This document shows positions 26,056-35,059 of a DNA stretch of 44,387 bases, in pieces. The position numbers and the translations under genes are program-made. Positions within the stretch are counted from its first letter, which is position 1, and the number at the start of each line of letters is the position of its first letter. Under the pieces are notes generated by a model. The model did no database searches. It saw nothing but the letters and a program-made list of their open reading frames with translations, and had not been told where the DNA came from. The stretch covers positions 1 to 44,387 of the forward strand of contig NZ_SSSR01000024.1 in the NCBI RefSeq assembly GCF_009469695.1. Direction: 5' to 3'. This DNA is from Propionivibrio limicola (GTDB lineage: Bacteria > Pseudomonadota > Gammaproteobacteria > Burkholderiales > Rhodocyclaceae).

Positions 26056-26924
26056 TGTCCCGTTTCACCGCCCGCATCCCTCACTCCATGCCCCGCGGCA
26101 ACATCACGCCCAGCCTGCTGCTTTTCGCCACGCTTGTCTCGGCGCTGTCGGTGCTGGCCATCTTCGGTTTTCTGCTGTGGTTCGCCGCGCCCGTGTTCAC
26201 CGGCGAGACGCTCTCTTCGCTACTCTCGTGGCAATGGCGGCCGCAACAAGGCGAATTCGGCATCCTGCCGATGCTCGCCGGTTCGCTCTGCCTCGCCGGC
26301 TCGGCCATGCTGCTCGCCTATCCGCTCGGCCTTGGCCTGTGCTGTTTCATGCACGGGCTGGGGCCGACATGGGCGGCGCGACCGTTGCTCGGCATCGTCC
26401 GCGGCATGACGAGCGTGCCGACCGTCGTTTACGGGCTGGTATCGGCTTTTCTGCTCATCCCCCTGATCCGCGCCGGCTTCTCCGGCTCCGGTTTTTCCTG
26501 GCTGGCAGCCGGCCTCACCCTGGCCATGCTGATCCTGCCGACCATCGTGCTGATCCTCGACAGCCAGTTCCGGACGATCCACGCGCAAACGCAACTGACG
26601 GCCGCCGCCCTCGGCTTCACGCCGGCCCAACAGGTGCTGCGGCTGACCTTGCCGCTGTCGACGCGCGGCCTGTTGGTCGCCGCCGCGCTCGGCTTCGGCC
26701 GCGCCATCGGCGATACGCTGATCCCGCTGATGCTGGCCGGCAATGCGCCGCTACTGCCGCACTCGCCACTCGACCCGCTGCGCACGCTGACCTCGCACAT
26801 CGCGCTGGTGGTGGCGACCGACAGCCAGAGCGCCGCTTACGGTTCGCTGTTCGCCTGCGGCGTGATCCTGTTCATGGTCTCGCTGCTGGTCAATCTGGCG
26901 CTGCGCCGCCTGCGCCATGAGTAA
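26055..26924 (+). CDS. pstC: Phosphate ABC transporter permease PstC
   Basis: A 289-residue permease with six hydrophobic helices and the binding-protein-dependent transport loop (GFTPAQQVLRLTLPLSTRGL, then GFGRAIGDTLIPLMLAGNAP). The start is uncertain: GTG 26055 sits at the end of the hairpin, and ATG 26088 would shorten the protein by 11 residues; neither has a clear ribosome site. It overlaps pstA by 8 nt and pairs with PstA as the membrane channel for phosphate. Confidence 0.88.
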   Translation: MSRFTARIPHSMPRGNITPSLLLFATLVSALSVLAIFGFLLWFAAPVFTGETLSSLLSWQWRPQQGEFGILPMLAGSLCLAGSAMLLAYPLGLGLCCFMHGLGPTWAARPLLGIVRGMTSVPTVVYGLVSAFLLIPLIRAGFSGSGFSWLAAGLTLAMLILPTIVLILDSQFRTIHAQTQLTAAALGFTPAQQVLRLTLPLSTRGLLVAAALGFGRAIGDTLIPLMLAGNAPLLPHSPLDPLRTLTSHIALVVATDSQSAAYGSLFACGVILFMVSLLVNLALRRLRHE

Positions 26925-27807
26925 ACCAGTGCCCCCCGAAAAACTGGCGCAGGCCGGCGCCTGGCTGGCCGCGCTGGGCGTGCCGGCCATCCTCCTGGCG
27001 CTGCTCGGCTTTCTGCTCTGGCGCGGCGTGCCGGGCCTCTCGCTGGCGCTTTTTTTCGCCGACACGCCGCCGCTCGCCGCGCTGCGCGGTGCCCCCGTCT
27101 TCGACGGCTTGTGGCCGGCCTGTCTCGGCACGCTGGCGCTGGTCGCTCTGGCGACGGCCATCGCCGTGCCGCTCGGCGTGGCCAGCGGCATCTACCTTGC
27201 CGAATACGCGACGGGTCGCGCCAAGGCGCTGCTGGCGTTCGCCATCGACCTGCTCGCCGGCATCCCGTCGATCCTCATGGGCCTGTTCGGTTTCGCGCTG
27301 ATCCTGTTCCTGCGTCGGACGGTCGCCCCGGACGCCAACACCGGCCTGTTGCTTTCGGCGCTGTGCCTCGCCGTGCTCGTGCTGCCGTACGTGATCGGCA
27401 CGACGCGCCTCGCCCTCGAAAACCTGCCGCTGCAACTGCGCCTGACCGGCGCCAGCCTCGGCCTGTCGCCCGGCCGCACCGTCCGCCATCTGCTGCTGCC
27501 GGCGGCGCTGCCGGGCATTTTCAGCGGCGTCATGCTGGCCGTCGGCCGCGCCGCCGAAGATACGGCGGTCATCCTGATGACCGGCGTCGTCGCCAATGCC
27601 GGCGCGCCCGCCTCGCTCACCGGCAAGTACGAGGCGCTGCCCTTCCACATCTACTACCTTGCCGCCGAACACCAGTCGCCGGCCGAACTGACGCAGGCCT
27701 TCGCCGCCGCGCTCGTCCTGCTCGCGCTGACCGGCCTGATGTTCCTCGCCGCGCGCGTCCTGCAAACCCGCCTCGAACGACAATGGACCACCGAACCGAC
27801 GCCCTGA
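26917..27807 (+). CDS. pstA: Phosphate ABC transporter permease PstA
   Basis: A 296-residue permease with six hydrophobic helices. Family motifs are GIYLAEYATG, AGIPSILMGLFGFAL and GASLGLSPGRTVRHLLLPAA (ATPase-contact loop), followed by GRAAEDTAVILMTG. The ATG lies inside the end of pstC and its 3' end overlaps pstB by 25 nt, so translation of pstCAB is coupled. Confidence 0.92.
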   Translation: MSKPVPPEKLAQAGAWLAALGVPAILLALLGFLLWRGVPGLSLALFFADTPPLAALRGAPVFDGLWPACLGTLALVALATAIAVPLGVASGIYLAEYATGRAKALLAFAIDLLAGIPSILMGLFGFALILFLRRTVAPDANTGLLLSALCLAVLVLPYVIGTTRLALENLPLQLRLTGASLGLSPGRTVRHLLLPAALPGIFSGVMLAVGRAAEDTAVILMTGVVANAGAPASLTGKYEALPFHIYYLAAEHQSPAELTQAFAAALVLLALTGLMFLAARVLQTRLERQWTTEPTP

Positions 27808-28562
27808 ACCCCGCGGCCATCCGCATCCGCCACCTGTCGGTGAGCTTTGCCAACCGGCCGGTGCTGCGCGACCTTAGCCTCGACATCCCGGCCGGCGGCC
27901 TGACCTTCCTGCTCGGCCGCTCCGGCTCGGGCAAGACGACGCTGCTGCGCGCCATCAACCGCCTCAACGAATGCCTGCCCGGCTGCGCGACGTGCGGCCA
28001 GATCGAACTGCAACTGGGCGCGACGCGACTCGACGCCTACGCGCCGTCCACGCCGGTCGAAGAACTGCGGCGGCGCGCCGGCATGGTCTTCCAGTCGCCG
28101 AACGTGCTGCCGCTGTCCATCGCCCGCAACCTCTCCCTGCCGCTCGCGGTGACGCTCGGGCTGGGCGCCGCCGAATGCGAAGCGCGCACCGAACAGGCGT
28201 TGCGCGAAGTGCATTTGTGGAATGAGGTAAAGAACCGCCTCGGTGCCCCGGCCGCCACGCTCTCCGGCGGCCAGCAGCAGCGCCTGTGTCTGGCGCGCAC
28301 GCTGGCGCTGCGCCCGGACATCCTGCTCCTCGATGAACCGACGGCCTCGCTCGACTTCAAGGCGGCGCGCCAGATCGAGGAACTGCTCGCCGAGCTCAAG
28401 TTGCGCTATACGCTGCTTGTCGTGTCGCACAGCCTGAGCCAGGCACACCGGCTCGCCGACCAGGTATTCGTCCTGCACGACGGGCAACGCATCGAGGCGC
28501 TGCCGGAGAGCACGTTCCGCGACAAGGAAGCGCTGATGTCGGCGCTCGACGAACTCGTCTGA
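27783..28562 (+). CDS. pstB: Phosphate ABC transporter ATPase PstB
   Basis: A 259-residue ABC ATPase energising phosphate import. Walker A GRSGSGKT is at 45-52, the signature LSGGQQQR at 160-167 and Walker B DEPTASLD at 184-191; the H-loop is in VVSHSLSQAHR. The sequence is somewhat divergent from E. coli PstB (LSLPLAVTLGLGAAE in place of the usual insert), so uptake of another oxyanion cannot be excluded, but the pstSCA context favours phosphate. No phoU or phoBR follows in this window. Confidence 0.9.
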   Translation: MDHRTDALNPAAIRIRHLSVSFANRPVLRDLSLDIPAGGLTFLLGRSGSGKTTLLRAINRLNECLPGCATCGQIELQLGATRLDAYAPSTPVEELRRRAGMVFQSPNVLPLSIARNLSLPLAVTLGLGAAECEARTEQALREVHLWNEVKNRLGAPAATLSGGQQQRLCLARTLALRPDILLLDEPTASLDFKAARQIEELLAELKLRYTLLVVSHSLSQAHRLADQVFVLHDGQRIEALPESTFRDKEALMSALDELV

Positions 28563-28756
28563 GACATGCCCTTCCGGCGCGTTGAACAAATTCGCAGCGG
28601 CGCACTCCAACCCGCTGTCTGATGAGCCGGGAAAGGAAACGTCGGGATGATTATCGACAGCGGGAAGCGCCTCTACGCGCGGTCGTTGCGGGCATTTGTG
28701 CTAGATTGATCCGGCCAGATATTGATTCCGCTTTAACCGTATTTCAGGACCGCGAC

Positions 28757-29314
28757 ATGCCGTTACCGCCCTCCACCATCGACCGCACCCGCCTCCATCA
28801 ACGCCGCATCGCCTTTGAGGGTTTCAAGCGTGCCGACGGCCTATGGGACATCGAAGGGCAACTCGTCGACACCAAGGACAACCCGTTTCCGCTGCATACC
28901 GGCACCCGGCAACCGGGTGAGCCGATTCACGACATTCGCGTGCGCCTCACCATCGACACCAAGATGAACGTGCTCGACATCGTCGCCTGCGCCAAATCGA
29001 CGCCTTTTACCGGCACCTGCGAAGGCATCCTGCCTGACTACCGCAAGGTGGTCGGGCTCAATCTGTTCAAGGGTTTCGTCAAGGCGGTGAAGGAGATATT
29101 CCGCGGCACCAAAGGCTGCACCCACCTGTCTGAACTGCTGATGGCGATGCCGACGGCGGCCTTCCAGACCTTCGCCGGTGAGGTCAAGCATGAAGACCGG
29201 CACGATGGCGATCAGATGCCGGCGCATCTCGACGGTTGCCACGCACTTGGAGTGACTTCGGACGTGGTCCGGCGCTATTACCCGCGCTGGTACCGCGACC
29301 ACCATCGCGGGTAG
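28757..29314 (+). CDS. DUF2889 family protein
   Basis: A 185-residue soluble protein of unknown function. The family feature is the N-terminal segment RRIAFEGFKRADGLWDIEGQ followed by VDTKDNPFP; the C-terminal part carries GCTHLSELLMAMPTAAFQT. ATG 28757 (MPLPPSTIDRTRLHQRR) is preferred to the upstream frame at 28622, which has no support. A TGCTAGATT element about 55 nt upstream may be its -10. Recognition as DUF2889 is from memory of the WDIEG pattern and is moderately sure. Confidence 0.75.
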   Translation: MPLPPSTIDRTRLHQRRIAFEGFKRADGLWDIEGQLVDTKDNPFPLHTGTRQPGEPIHDIRVRLTIDTKMNVLDIVACAKSTPFTGTCEGILPDYRKVVGLNLFKGFVKAVKEIFRGTKGCTHLSELLMAMPTAAFQTFAGEVKHEDRHDGDQMPAHLDGCHALGVTSDVVRRYYPRWYRDHHRG

Positions 29315-29384
29315 GAGGAAGTTCGCACCTGCCCGATTCGTTTGATTCGTTGCACGCAAGCTCAAGACCAACAAGGGGGAGCGC

Positions 29385-30545
29385 ATGAAGATTCACGAAT
29401 ACCAGGGAAAAGAACTGCTCCGGAAGTTCGGGGTACCGGTGCCGCGCGGCATTTTCTGCCCGACCGTCGATGACGCGGTGCAAGCAGCCGAAGCGCTCGG
29501 CGGCAAGGTCTGGGTCGTCAAGGCGCAGATTCACGCCGGCGGGCGCGGCAAGGGCGGCGGCGTGAAAGTGGCTAAGTCGCTCGACGAAGTGCGCCAGTAC
29601 GCCGGCCAGATTCTCGGCATGCAGCTCGTCACCCACCAGACCGGACCGGAAGGGCAGAAGGTGCGCCGCCTGCTGATCGAGGAAGGCGCCGACATCCGGA
29701 AGGAATACTACGTCGCCGCGCTCACCGACCGCGCCACGCAGAAAGTCGTCATGATGGCTTCCAGCGAAGGCGGCATGGACATCGAGGAAGTCGCGCACAA
29801 AACGCCGGAGAAGATCATCAAGGTCTTCGTCGATCCGCTCGTTGGCCTCACTGATGCACAGGCTGGCGAACTCGCCGCCGGCATCGGCATCCCGGCTGAC
29901 TCGCAGGCGCAGGCTGTCGCCGTGTTCAAGAGCCTCTACGCCTGTTACATGGAGACCGACGCCTCGCTGGCCGAAATCAATCCGCTGATCCTTGAGGGCA
30001 ACGGCAACATCAAGGCGCTCGACGCAAAATTCAACTTCGACGCCAACGCGCTGTTCCGCCACCCGGACATCGTCGCCTTCCGCGACATCGACGAGGAAGA
30101 CCCGAACGAGATCGAAGCCTCGAAATACGACCTCTCTTACATCTCGCTCGACGGTAACATCGGCTGTCTGGTGAACGGCGCCGGGCTGGCGATGGCGACG
30201 ATGGATACGATCAAGCTGTTTGGCGGCGAACCGGCCAACTTCCTCGACGTTGGCGGCGGTGCTACCACCGAGAAGGTGACGGCCGCGTTCAAGATCATGC
30301 TTGGCAACAGTAACGTCAAGGGCATCCTCGTCAATATTTTTGGCGGCATCATGAAGTGCGACACGATTGCCAACGGCGTCATCGCCGCCGCCCGCGAAAC
30401 CAAGCTCACCGTGCCGCTCGTCGTGCGCATGAAGGGCACCAACGAGGACATCGGCAAGCAACTGCTCAAGGATTCCGGTCTGCCGATCATTGCCGCCGAC
30501 ACCATGGCCGAAGCGGCCACCAAGATCGTTGCCGCGGTCCAGTAA
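29385..30545 (+). CDS. sucC: Succinyl-CoA synthetase beta subunit
   Basis: A 386-residue ATP-grasp subunit of succinyl-CoA synthetase (succinate thiokinase) of the citric acid cycle. [20 protein letters not shown] opens the protein, the nucleotide-binding [16 protein letters not shown] is near residue 45, and the C-terminal domain has [11 protein letters not shown] and [22 protein letters not shown] precedes the ATG. It is transcribed with sucD, 12 nt downstream. Confidence 0.97.
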   Translation: MKIHEYQGKELLRKFGVPVPRGIFCPTVDDAVQAAEALGGKVWVVKAQIHAGGRGKGGGVKVAKSLDEVRQYAGQILGMQLVTHQTGPEGQKVRRLLIEEGADIRKEYYVAALTDRATQKVVMMASSEGGMDIEEVAHKTPEKIIKVFVDPLVGLTDAQAGELAAGIGIPADSQAQAVAVFKSLYACYMETDASLAEINPLILEGNGNIKALDAKFNFDANALFRHPDIVAFRDIDEEDPNEIEASKYDLSYISLDGNIGCLVNGAGLAMATMDTIKLFGGEPANFLDVGGGATTEKVTAAFKIMLGNSNVKGILVNIFGGIMKCDTIANGVIAAARETKLTVPLVVRMKGTNEDIGKQLLKDSGLPIIAADTMAEAATKIVAAVQ

Positions 30546-30557
30546 GGGAGAGTTTTC

Positions 30558-31451
30558 ATGTCGATTCTGATCAACAAGAACACCAAGGTCATCACGCAGG
30601 GCATCACCGGCAAGACCGGCCAGTTCCACACCGAAAAATGCCAGGAATACGCCAACGGCAAGAACTGCTTCGTCGCCGGGGTGAATCCGAAAAAGGCCGG
30701 CGAGAAGGTCTTTGACATCCCGATCTACGCTTCGGTCAAGGACGCCGCCGCCGATACCGGCGCTACCGTTTCCGTCATCTACGTGCCGCCGGCCGGTGCC
30801 GCCGATGCCATCTGGGAAGCCGTTGAAGCCGATCTTGACCTCGTCGTCTGCATCACCGAAGGCATCCCGGTGCGCGACATGCTGATGGTGCGCAACAAGA
30901 TGAAACAGAAGGTCGCCGCCGGCGGCAAGGAAACGCGGCTGCTCGGCCCGAACTGCCCCGGCCTGATTACGCCCGAGGAAATCAAGATCGGCATCATGCC
31001 CGGCCACATCCACCGGAAGGGGCGCATCGGCGTCGTCTCGCGCTCCGGCACGCTGACCTATGAGGCTGTCGCTCAGCTCACCGAAATCGGCCTCGGCCAG
31101 TCGTCGGCGGTCGGCATCGGCGGCGACCCGATCAACGGTCTCAAGCACATCGACATCATGCGGCTGTTCAACGACGACCCGGATACCGACGCCGTCATCA
31201 TGATCGGCGAGATCGGCGGGCCGGACGAAGCCGAAGCCGCCGCCTGGTGCAAGGCCAACATGAAGAAACCGGTCGTCGGCTTCATCGCCGGCGTTACCGC
31301 CCCGGCCGGCAAGCGCATGGGCCATGCCGGTGCGCTGATTTCCGGCGGCGCCGACACCGCCGAAGCCAAACTCGCCATCATGGAAGAGTGCGGCTTCACG
31401 ATCACGCGCAATCCGTCGGAAATGGGACGGTTGCTCAAATCGCTGCTGTAA
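30558..31451 (+). CDS. sucD: Succinyl-CoA synthetase alpha subunit
   Basis: A 297-residue CoA-binding subunit. It begins with the Rossmann CoA domain ([20 protein letters not shown]). The catalytic histidine that is phosphorylated during the reaction lies in [10 protein letters not shown] near residue 255, and [13 protein letters not shown] is conserved. Forms the alpha-beta enzyme with SucC in the cytoplasm. A terminator follows. Confidence 0.97.
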   Translation: MSILINKNTKVITQGITGKTGQFHTEKCQEYANGKNCFVAGVNPKKAGEKVFDIPIYASVKDAAADTGATVSVIYVPPAGAADAIWEAVEADLDLVVCITEGIPVRDMLMVRNKMKQKVAAGGKETRLLGPNCPGLITPEEIKIGIMPGHIHRKGRIGVVSRSGTLTYEAVAQLTEIGLGQSSAVGIGGDPINGLKHIDIMRLFNDDPDTDAVIMIGEIGGPDEAEAAAWCKANMKKPVVGFIAGVTAPAGKRMGHAGALISGGADTAEAKLAIMEECGFTITRNPSEMGRLLKSLL

Positions 31452-31460
31452 GCGTCACCG

Positions 31461-31510
31461 CAGGGCGGGCGTTTTCTTTCCGGATCAGCAAGAAAAAAAC
31501 GTCCGCCCTG
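31461..31510 (+). terminator. Terminator after sucD
   Basis: CAGGGCGGGCGTTTTCTT and AAGAAAAAAACGTCCGCCCTG form a long near-perfect inverted repeat with an 11-nt loop. T and A runs inside the arms let it act in either direction. Confidence 0.7.
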
Positions 31511-31588
31511 CCCGTCATTAAATGCCGCTAAAATCTCCGCTGTTCCGATTCCATATTCCAAACAGCCACCACCGAGCCCGGAGATTTT

Positions 31589-32548
31589 ATGGCCCTGTTC
31601 ATCAATGAAAACGAAGTCCGCCAGCTGCTGACCATGCCGCTGACGCTCGAAGCCGTCGAAGAAGCCCACAAGGAGCTGTCGCTCAACAAGGCGATCGACA
31701 TTCCGCGCCAGCGCACCCGTCTACCGCAAACCGCGCTGCACATCCTGCAAGGCGCGCTGCCCGGCCGCGACGCGATCGGCTACAAGGCCTACACCAGCAA
31801 CCGCTCGGGCGTCCGCTTCCTCGTGCATGTGTTCAGTGCGGCGAGCGGCGTGCTGCGCGTCGTGCTCGAAGCCGACTACCTCGGCATGATGCGCACTGGC
31901 GCCGCCTCCGGCGTCGCCACCAAGTGGCTGGCGCGCCCGGATGCCGAAGTGCTCGGCGTCTTCGGCGCCGGCTGGCAGGCCGAAGGCAACATCGAGGCCG
32001 TCGCCGCCGTGCGCAAGCTGCGCCGCGTCAAGGTCTTCGCCCGCAACAAGGAACGTCTCGACGCCTTCTGCGCCAGGATGACCGACCGTCTCGGCATCGA
32101 CGTCGTGCCCACCGCCTCACCGGAAGAAACCGTCCGCAACAGCGACATCGTGAGCACCATCACCACCGCCACCAATCCGCTGTTCGACGCCGCCTGGCTC
32201 TCGCCCGGCACGCACATCAACGCCGCCGGATCGAACGCGCTCATCCGCCGCGAAGTCGGCGAGGACACGCTGAAAATCTGCAAGCCGATCGTCGTCGACA
32301 CCGTCGAAACCGCGCTCAAGGAAGCCGGCGACCTCTTGCCGCTGCTCGAAAAGGGCCGCCTCAACGAACGCCAGCTCGTCGAACTCGGCGACATCATCCT
32401 CGGCAAGCACCCCGGCCGCACCTCGCCGGAAGACATCACCCTCTTCGAATCGCAAGGCATGGCCATCCAGGACATCGCCGTCGCCGTCCGCCTCGAAGCA
32501 CTGGCGCGCGAACAGGGGCTCGGCGTTCAGCTGCCCTACGGCGGCTAA
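31589..32548 (+). CDS. Ornithine cyclodeaminase / mu-crystallin family protein
   Basis: A 319-residue NAD(P)-dependent enzyme of the OCD/mu-crystallin family, which includes ornithine cyclodeaminase, alanine dehydrogenase and pyrroline-2-carboxylate reductase. The dinucleotide fold is LGVFGAGWQAEGNIEAV, with RTGAASGVATKWLARP before it and GTHINAAGSNA after it. The specific substrate cannot be told. A TAAAAT element (31529-31534) and CGGAGA support its own promoter and ATG 31589. Confidence 0.88.
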   Translation: MALFINENEVRQLLTMPLTLEAVEEAHKELSLNKAIDIPRQRTRLPQTALHILQGALPGRDAIGYKAYTSNRSGVRFLVHVFSAASGVLRVVLEADYLGMMRTGAASGVATKWLARPDAEVLGVFGAGWQAEGNIEAVAAVRKLRRVKVFARNKERLDAFCARMTDRLGIDVVPTASPEETVRNSDIVSTITTATNPLFDAAWLSPGTHINAAGSNALIRREVGEDTLKICKPIVVDTVETALKEAGDLLPLLEKGRLNERQLVELGDIILGKHPGRTSPEDITLFESQGMAIQDIAVAVRLEALAREQGLGVQLPYGG

Positions 32549-32551
32549 GCG

Positions 32552-32569
32552 CGCCCGGCAGTCCGGGCG
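32552..32569 (+). repeat. Short perfect hairpin after the cyclodeaminase gene
   Basis: CGCCCGG-CAGT-CCGGGCG, a 7-bp stem without a T-run. Possible weak terminator or REP-type element. Confidence 0.35.
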
Positions 32570-32609
32570 ATTGTCGTCCATCGACACGCCCCGGCCTGCC
32601 ACACCGCCC

Positions 32610-33509
32610 ATGCCCACCCGCCTGCACCACGCCCTCGACATCGCACTCCACTCGGACACCGGCCGGGTGCGCGAGCACAACGAGGATGCCGTTTTTGCCA
32701 ACCCGGACCTCGGCCTCGTCCTGCTCGCCGATGGCATGGGCGGCTACAACGCGGGCGAAGTGGCCAGCAGCCTGGCCATCATGCATCTGTCCAGCCGCAT
32801 CGGTTTTTCTCTCGCCGGCCGCCCGGCCTGCGCGACGCACCCGCCAAGCGGCCAGCCGTACGCTCACGACTGCCTGCGCGACAGCATCCAGTCCGCCAAC
32901 ATGGCCATCCTGCAAGCCGCTGCCCGCCATCCCGAATGCGCCGGCATGGGCACCACCCTGGCCGCCGCCCTGTTCTTCGACAACCGCGTCATGGTCGCGC
33001 ACATCGGCGATTCGCGCTGCTACCGGCTGCGCGGTGAAGATTTTTCCCTGCTGACGCATGACCATTCGCTCCTGCAGGAGCAACTCGACGAGGGGAAAAT
33101 CACGGCCGCCGAAGCCCGGCTTTCGCCGAACCGGCACGTTCTTACGCGGGCCTTGGGCGCTGAAGCAGACGCCCGGACCGAAATCGCCGAACACGATGTT
33201 CGCCTCGGCGACCTGTTCCTGCTCTGCTCGGACGGTTTGACCGACATGCTGCCCGAACGGCAGATCAAGCGCGTCCTGCAGAACAACGAGGCCGACGACC
33301 TCAACACGGCAGCCTGCCATCTCATCGACATGGCCAACGAGCGCGGCGGCCGCGACAACATCTCGCTGATCCTGGTCAGGATAGCTGCCGACTTCCGGGG
33401 CACCCCCGAACGCCCGACGTCCGCCGGAAGCAGTGACGTTGCCGCCGGGGATGCCGGCGCCGCTGTCGCCACCGGCTGGCTGTCGAAACTCACGACACGT
33501 TTTTCATAA
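32610..33509 (+). CDS. PP2C-type serine/threonine protein phosphatase (Stp/PrpC-like)
   Basis: A 299-residue metal-dependent phosphatase. All metal-ligand motifs are present: GRVREHNEDAVF, LLADGMGGYNAGEV, GTTLAAALFF, HIGDSRCYRLR, LCSDGLTDM and GGRDNISLI. The C-terminal 40 residues are a low-complexity linker. ATG 32610 is used; a TTG at 32571 is also in frame and neither has a strong ribosome site. The FHA protein 13 nt downstream implies a phospho-signalling pair, with the cognate kinase outside this window. Confidence 0.9.
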   Translation: MPTRLHHALDIALHSDTGRVREHNEDAVFANPDLGLVLLADGMGGYNAGEVASSLAIMHLSSRIGFSLAGRPACATHPPSGQPYAHDCLRDSIQSANMAILQAAARHPECAGMGTTLAAALFFDNRVMVAHIGDSRCYRLRGEDFSLLTHDHSLLQEQLDEGKITAAEARLSPNRHVLTRALGAEADARTEIAEHDVRLGDLFLLCSDGLTDMLPERQIKRVLQNNEADDLNTAACHLIDMANERGGRDNISLILVRIAADFRGTPERPTSAGSSDVAAGDAGAAVATGWLSKLTTRFS

Positions 33510-33522
33510 AAGGACGCAGACC

Positions 33523-34149
33523 ATGGCAAAGCTCGTTCTGAGCATGGACGGCCTCGTGCTCAAGGAAATCGCGCTCGACAAGGAGCGCATGACCATCGGC
33601 CGCAAACCGGTGAACGACATCCAGATCGACAACCTCGCGATCAGCGGTGAGCACGCCGTGATCGTGACGATTCTCGACGATTCGTTCCTTGAAGACCTGA
33701 ACAGCACTAACGGCACTCAGGTCAACGGGCAGGCCGTCAAGAAGCGGCAGCTCATGCACGAAGACGTCGTCAGCCTCGGCAAGTACAAGCTCAAATACCT
33801 GATCGACGAACCGACGCCCGACGAAATCCACGGCGCGTCCACCGACTTTACGGATGCCGCGACCACCGCCAAAAACGCACAGCCAGCCGGCGCCTCGATC
33901 CACATCCTCAACGGAAAGAACGCCGGGCGCTCCGTCGAACTGACCAAACCGCAGACGACGCTCGGCAAACCCGGCGTCCAGGTCGGCGTAATTAGCCGCC
34001 TGCCCGGCGGCTACCAGCTCAGCCGCCTGCCCGACCTCCCGCCGCCGCTCCTCAACGACCGCCCGCTCGGCGACCACCCCGCCCCCCTGTCTGACCGCGA
34101 CATCATCGAAATCGCCGGCGTCAGAATGGAATTCACACTGAAACGCTGA
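33523..34149 (+). CDS. FHA-domain protein, possibly with a second degenerate FHA
   Basis: A 208-residue cytoplasmic protein. The N-terminal FHA domain (about 1-95) has the phosphothreonine-binding layout IGRKPVNDIQIDNLAISGEH, then LNSTNGTQVNG. After a short Ala-rich linker, residues about 120-208 (IHILNGKNAGRSVELTKPQT, LNDRPLG, HPAPLSDRDIIEIAGVRMEF) look like a second FHA lacking the SxxH core. AAAAGGA lies upstream of the ATG. It probably reads out the phosphorylation that the upstream phosphatase removes; partners are unknown. Confidence 0.88.
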   Translation: MAKLVLSMDGLVLKEIALDKERMTIGRKPVNDIQIDNLAISGEHAVIVTILDDSFLEDLNSTNGTQVNGQAVKKRQLMHEDVVSLGKYKLKYLIDEPTPDEIHGASTDFTDAATTAKNAQPAGASIHILNGKNAGRSVELTKPQTTLGKPGVQVGVISRLPGGYQLSRLPDLPPPLLNDRPLGDHPAPLSDRDIIEIAGVRMEFTLKR

Positions 34150-34172
34150 CACCGCCCAAGTCAGCGACGATT

Positions 34173-34268
34173 TTCACCACAAAGACACCAAGGGCACAAA
34201 GTTTCACCAAGAAATTCGAGATGTTTTTCTTGGTGCTTCTTGGTGTTCTTGGCGTCTTGGTGGTTCGC
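34173..34268. repeat. Gene-less inverted pair of CACCAAGA 9-nt-period repeats (copy B)
   Basis: Left arm 34175-34213 repeats CACCAAGA-like units; right arm 34227-34265 is its imperfect reverse complement, with about 13 nt between. The transcript would fold into a long hairpin. It fills the fha-rpe gap. Confidence 0.65.
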
Positions 34269-34364
34269 TTTTTGTAGCTGACTACAAGCGTCAACTTCGG
34301 GCAACGCAGGCCGCCACCCTTTCGCGATAAAATGCGCGCCTTTCTCCGCTCGCCAGAACAGCCC

Positions 34365-35054
34365 ATGTACCTCATCGCTCCCAGCATCCTCTCCGCCAAC
34401 TTCACCAAGCTTGGCGAGGAAATCACCAACGTCATCGACTCCGGCGCCGACTGGATTCACTTCGACGTGATGGACAACCATTACGTGCCCAACCTGACCA
34501 TCGGACCGATGATCTGCGAAGCCATCCGCCCGCTGACGCAAGCGCCGATCGACGTGCACCTGATGGTCAAGCCTGTCGACCGCATCATTCCCGATTTCGC
34601 CAAGGCCGGCGCCAACATCATCACCTTCCATCCGGAAGCCTCCGAGCACGTTGACCGCAGCCTGTCGCTGATCCGCGAAAGCGGTTGTCAGGCCGGCCTG
34701 GTGTTCAATCCGGCGACGCCGCTCGAATACATGGATTACGTAATGGATCGGCTCGACGTTGTCCTGCTGATGAGTGTCAACCCCGGCTTCGGTGGCCAGA
34801 AATTCATCCCGTCGACGCTCGCCAAGCTGCGCGCCGCCAAGGCGAAAATCGACGCCTACGAGCAGGAGAGCGGCCGCCGCATCCGTCTGGAAATCGACGG
34901 CGGCGTCAAGGTCGACAACATCGCCGAGATCGCCCGCGCCGGTGCCGATGCCTTCGTCGCCGGCTCCGCCGTTTACGGTGCCGGCAAGGACAGCGATCCG
35001 CACCGCTACGACTCGGTCATCGCCGCCCTGCGCGCCGAACTGGCGAAGGTTTGA
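34365..35054 (+). CDS. rpe: Ribulose-phosphate 3-epimerase
   Basis: A 229-residue TIM-barrel enzyme interconverting ribulose-5-phosphate and xylulose-5-phosphate. The family start [16 protein letters not shown] supports ATG 34365 over the open frame from 34332. Metal and catalytic residues are in [24 protein letters not shown]-type [12 protein letters not shown] and [20 protein letters not shown] -10-like element is at 34327-34333. It is followed 5 nt later by gph, the order usual in betaproteobacteria. Confidence 0.96.
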   Translation: MYLIAPSILSANFTKLGEEITNVIDSGADWIHFDVMDNHYVPNLTIGPMICEAIRPLTQAPIDVHLMVKPVDRIIPDFAKAGANIITFHPEASEHVDRSLSLIRESGCQAGLVFNPATPLEYMDYVMDRLDVVLLMSVNPGFGGQKFIPSTLAKLRAAKAKIDAYEQESGRRIRLEIDGGVKVDNIAEIARAGADAFVAGSAVYGAGKDSDPHRYDSVIAALRAELAKV

Positions 35055-35059
35055 TCACG

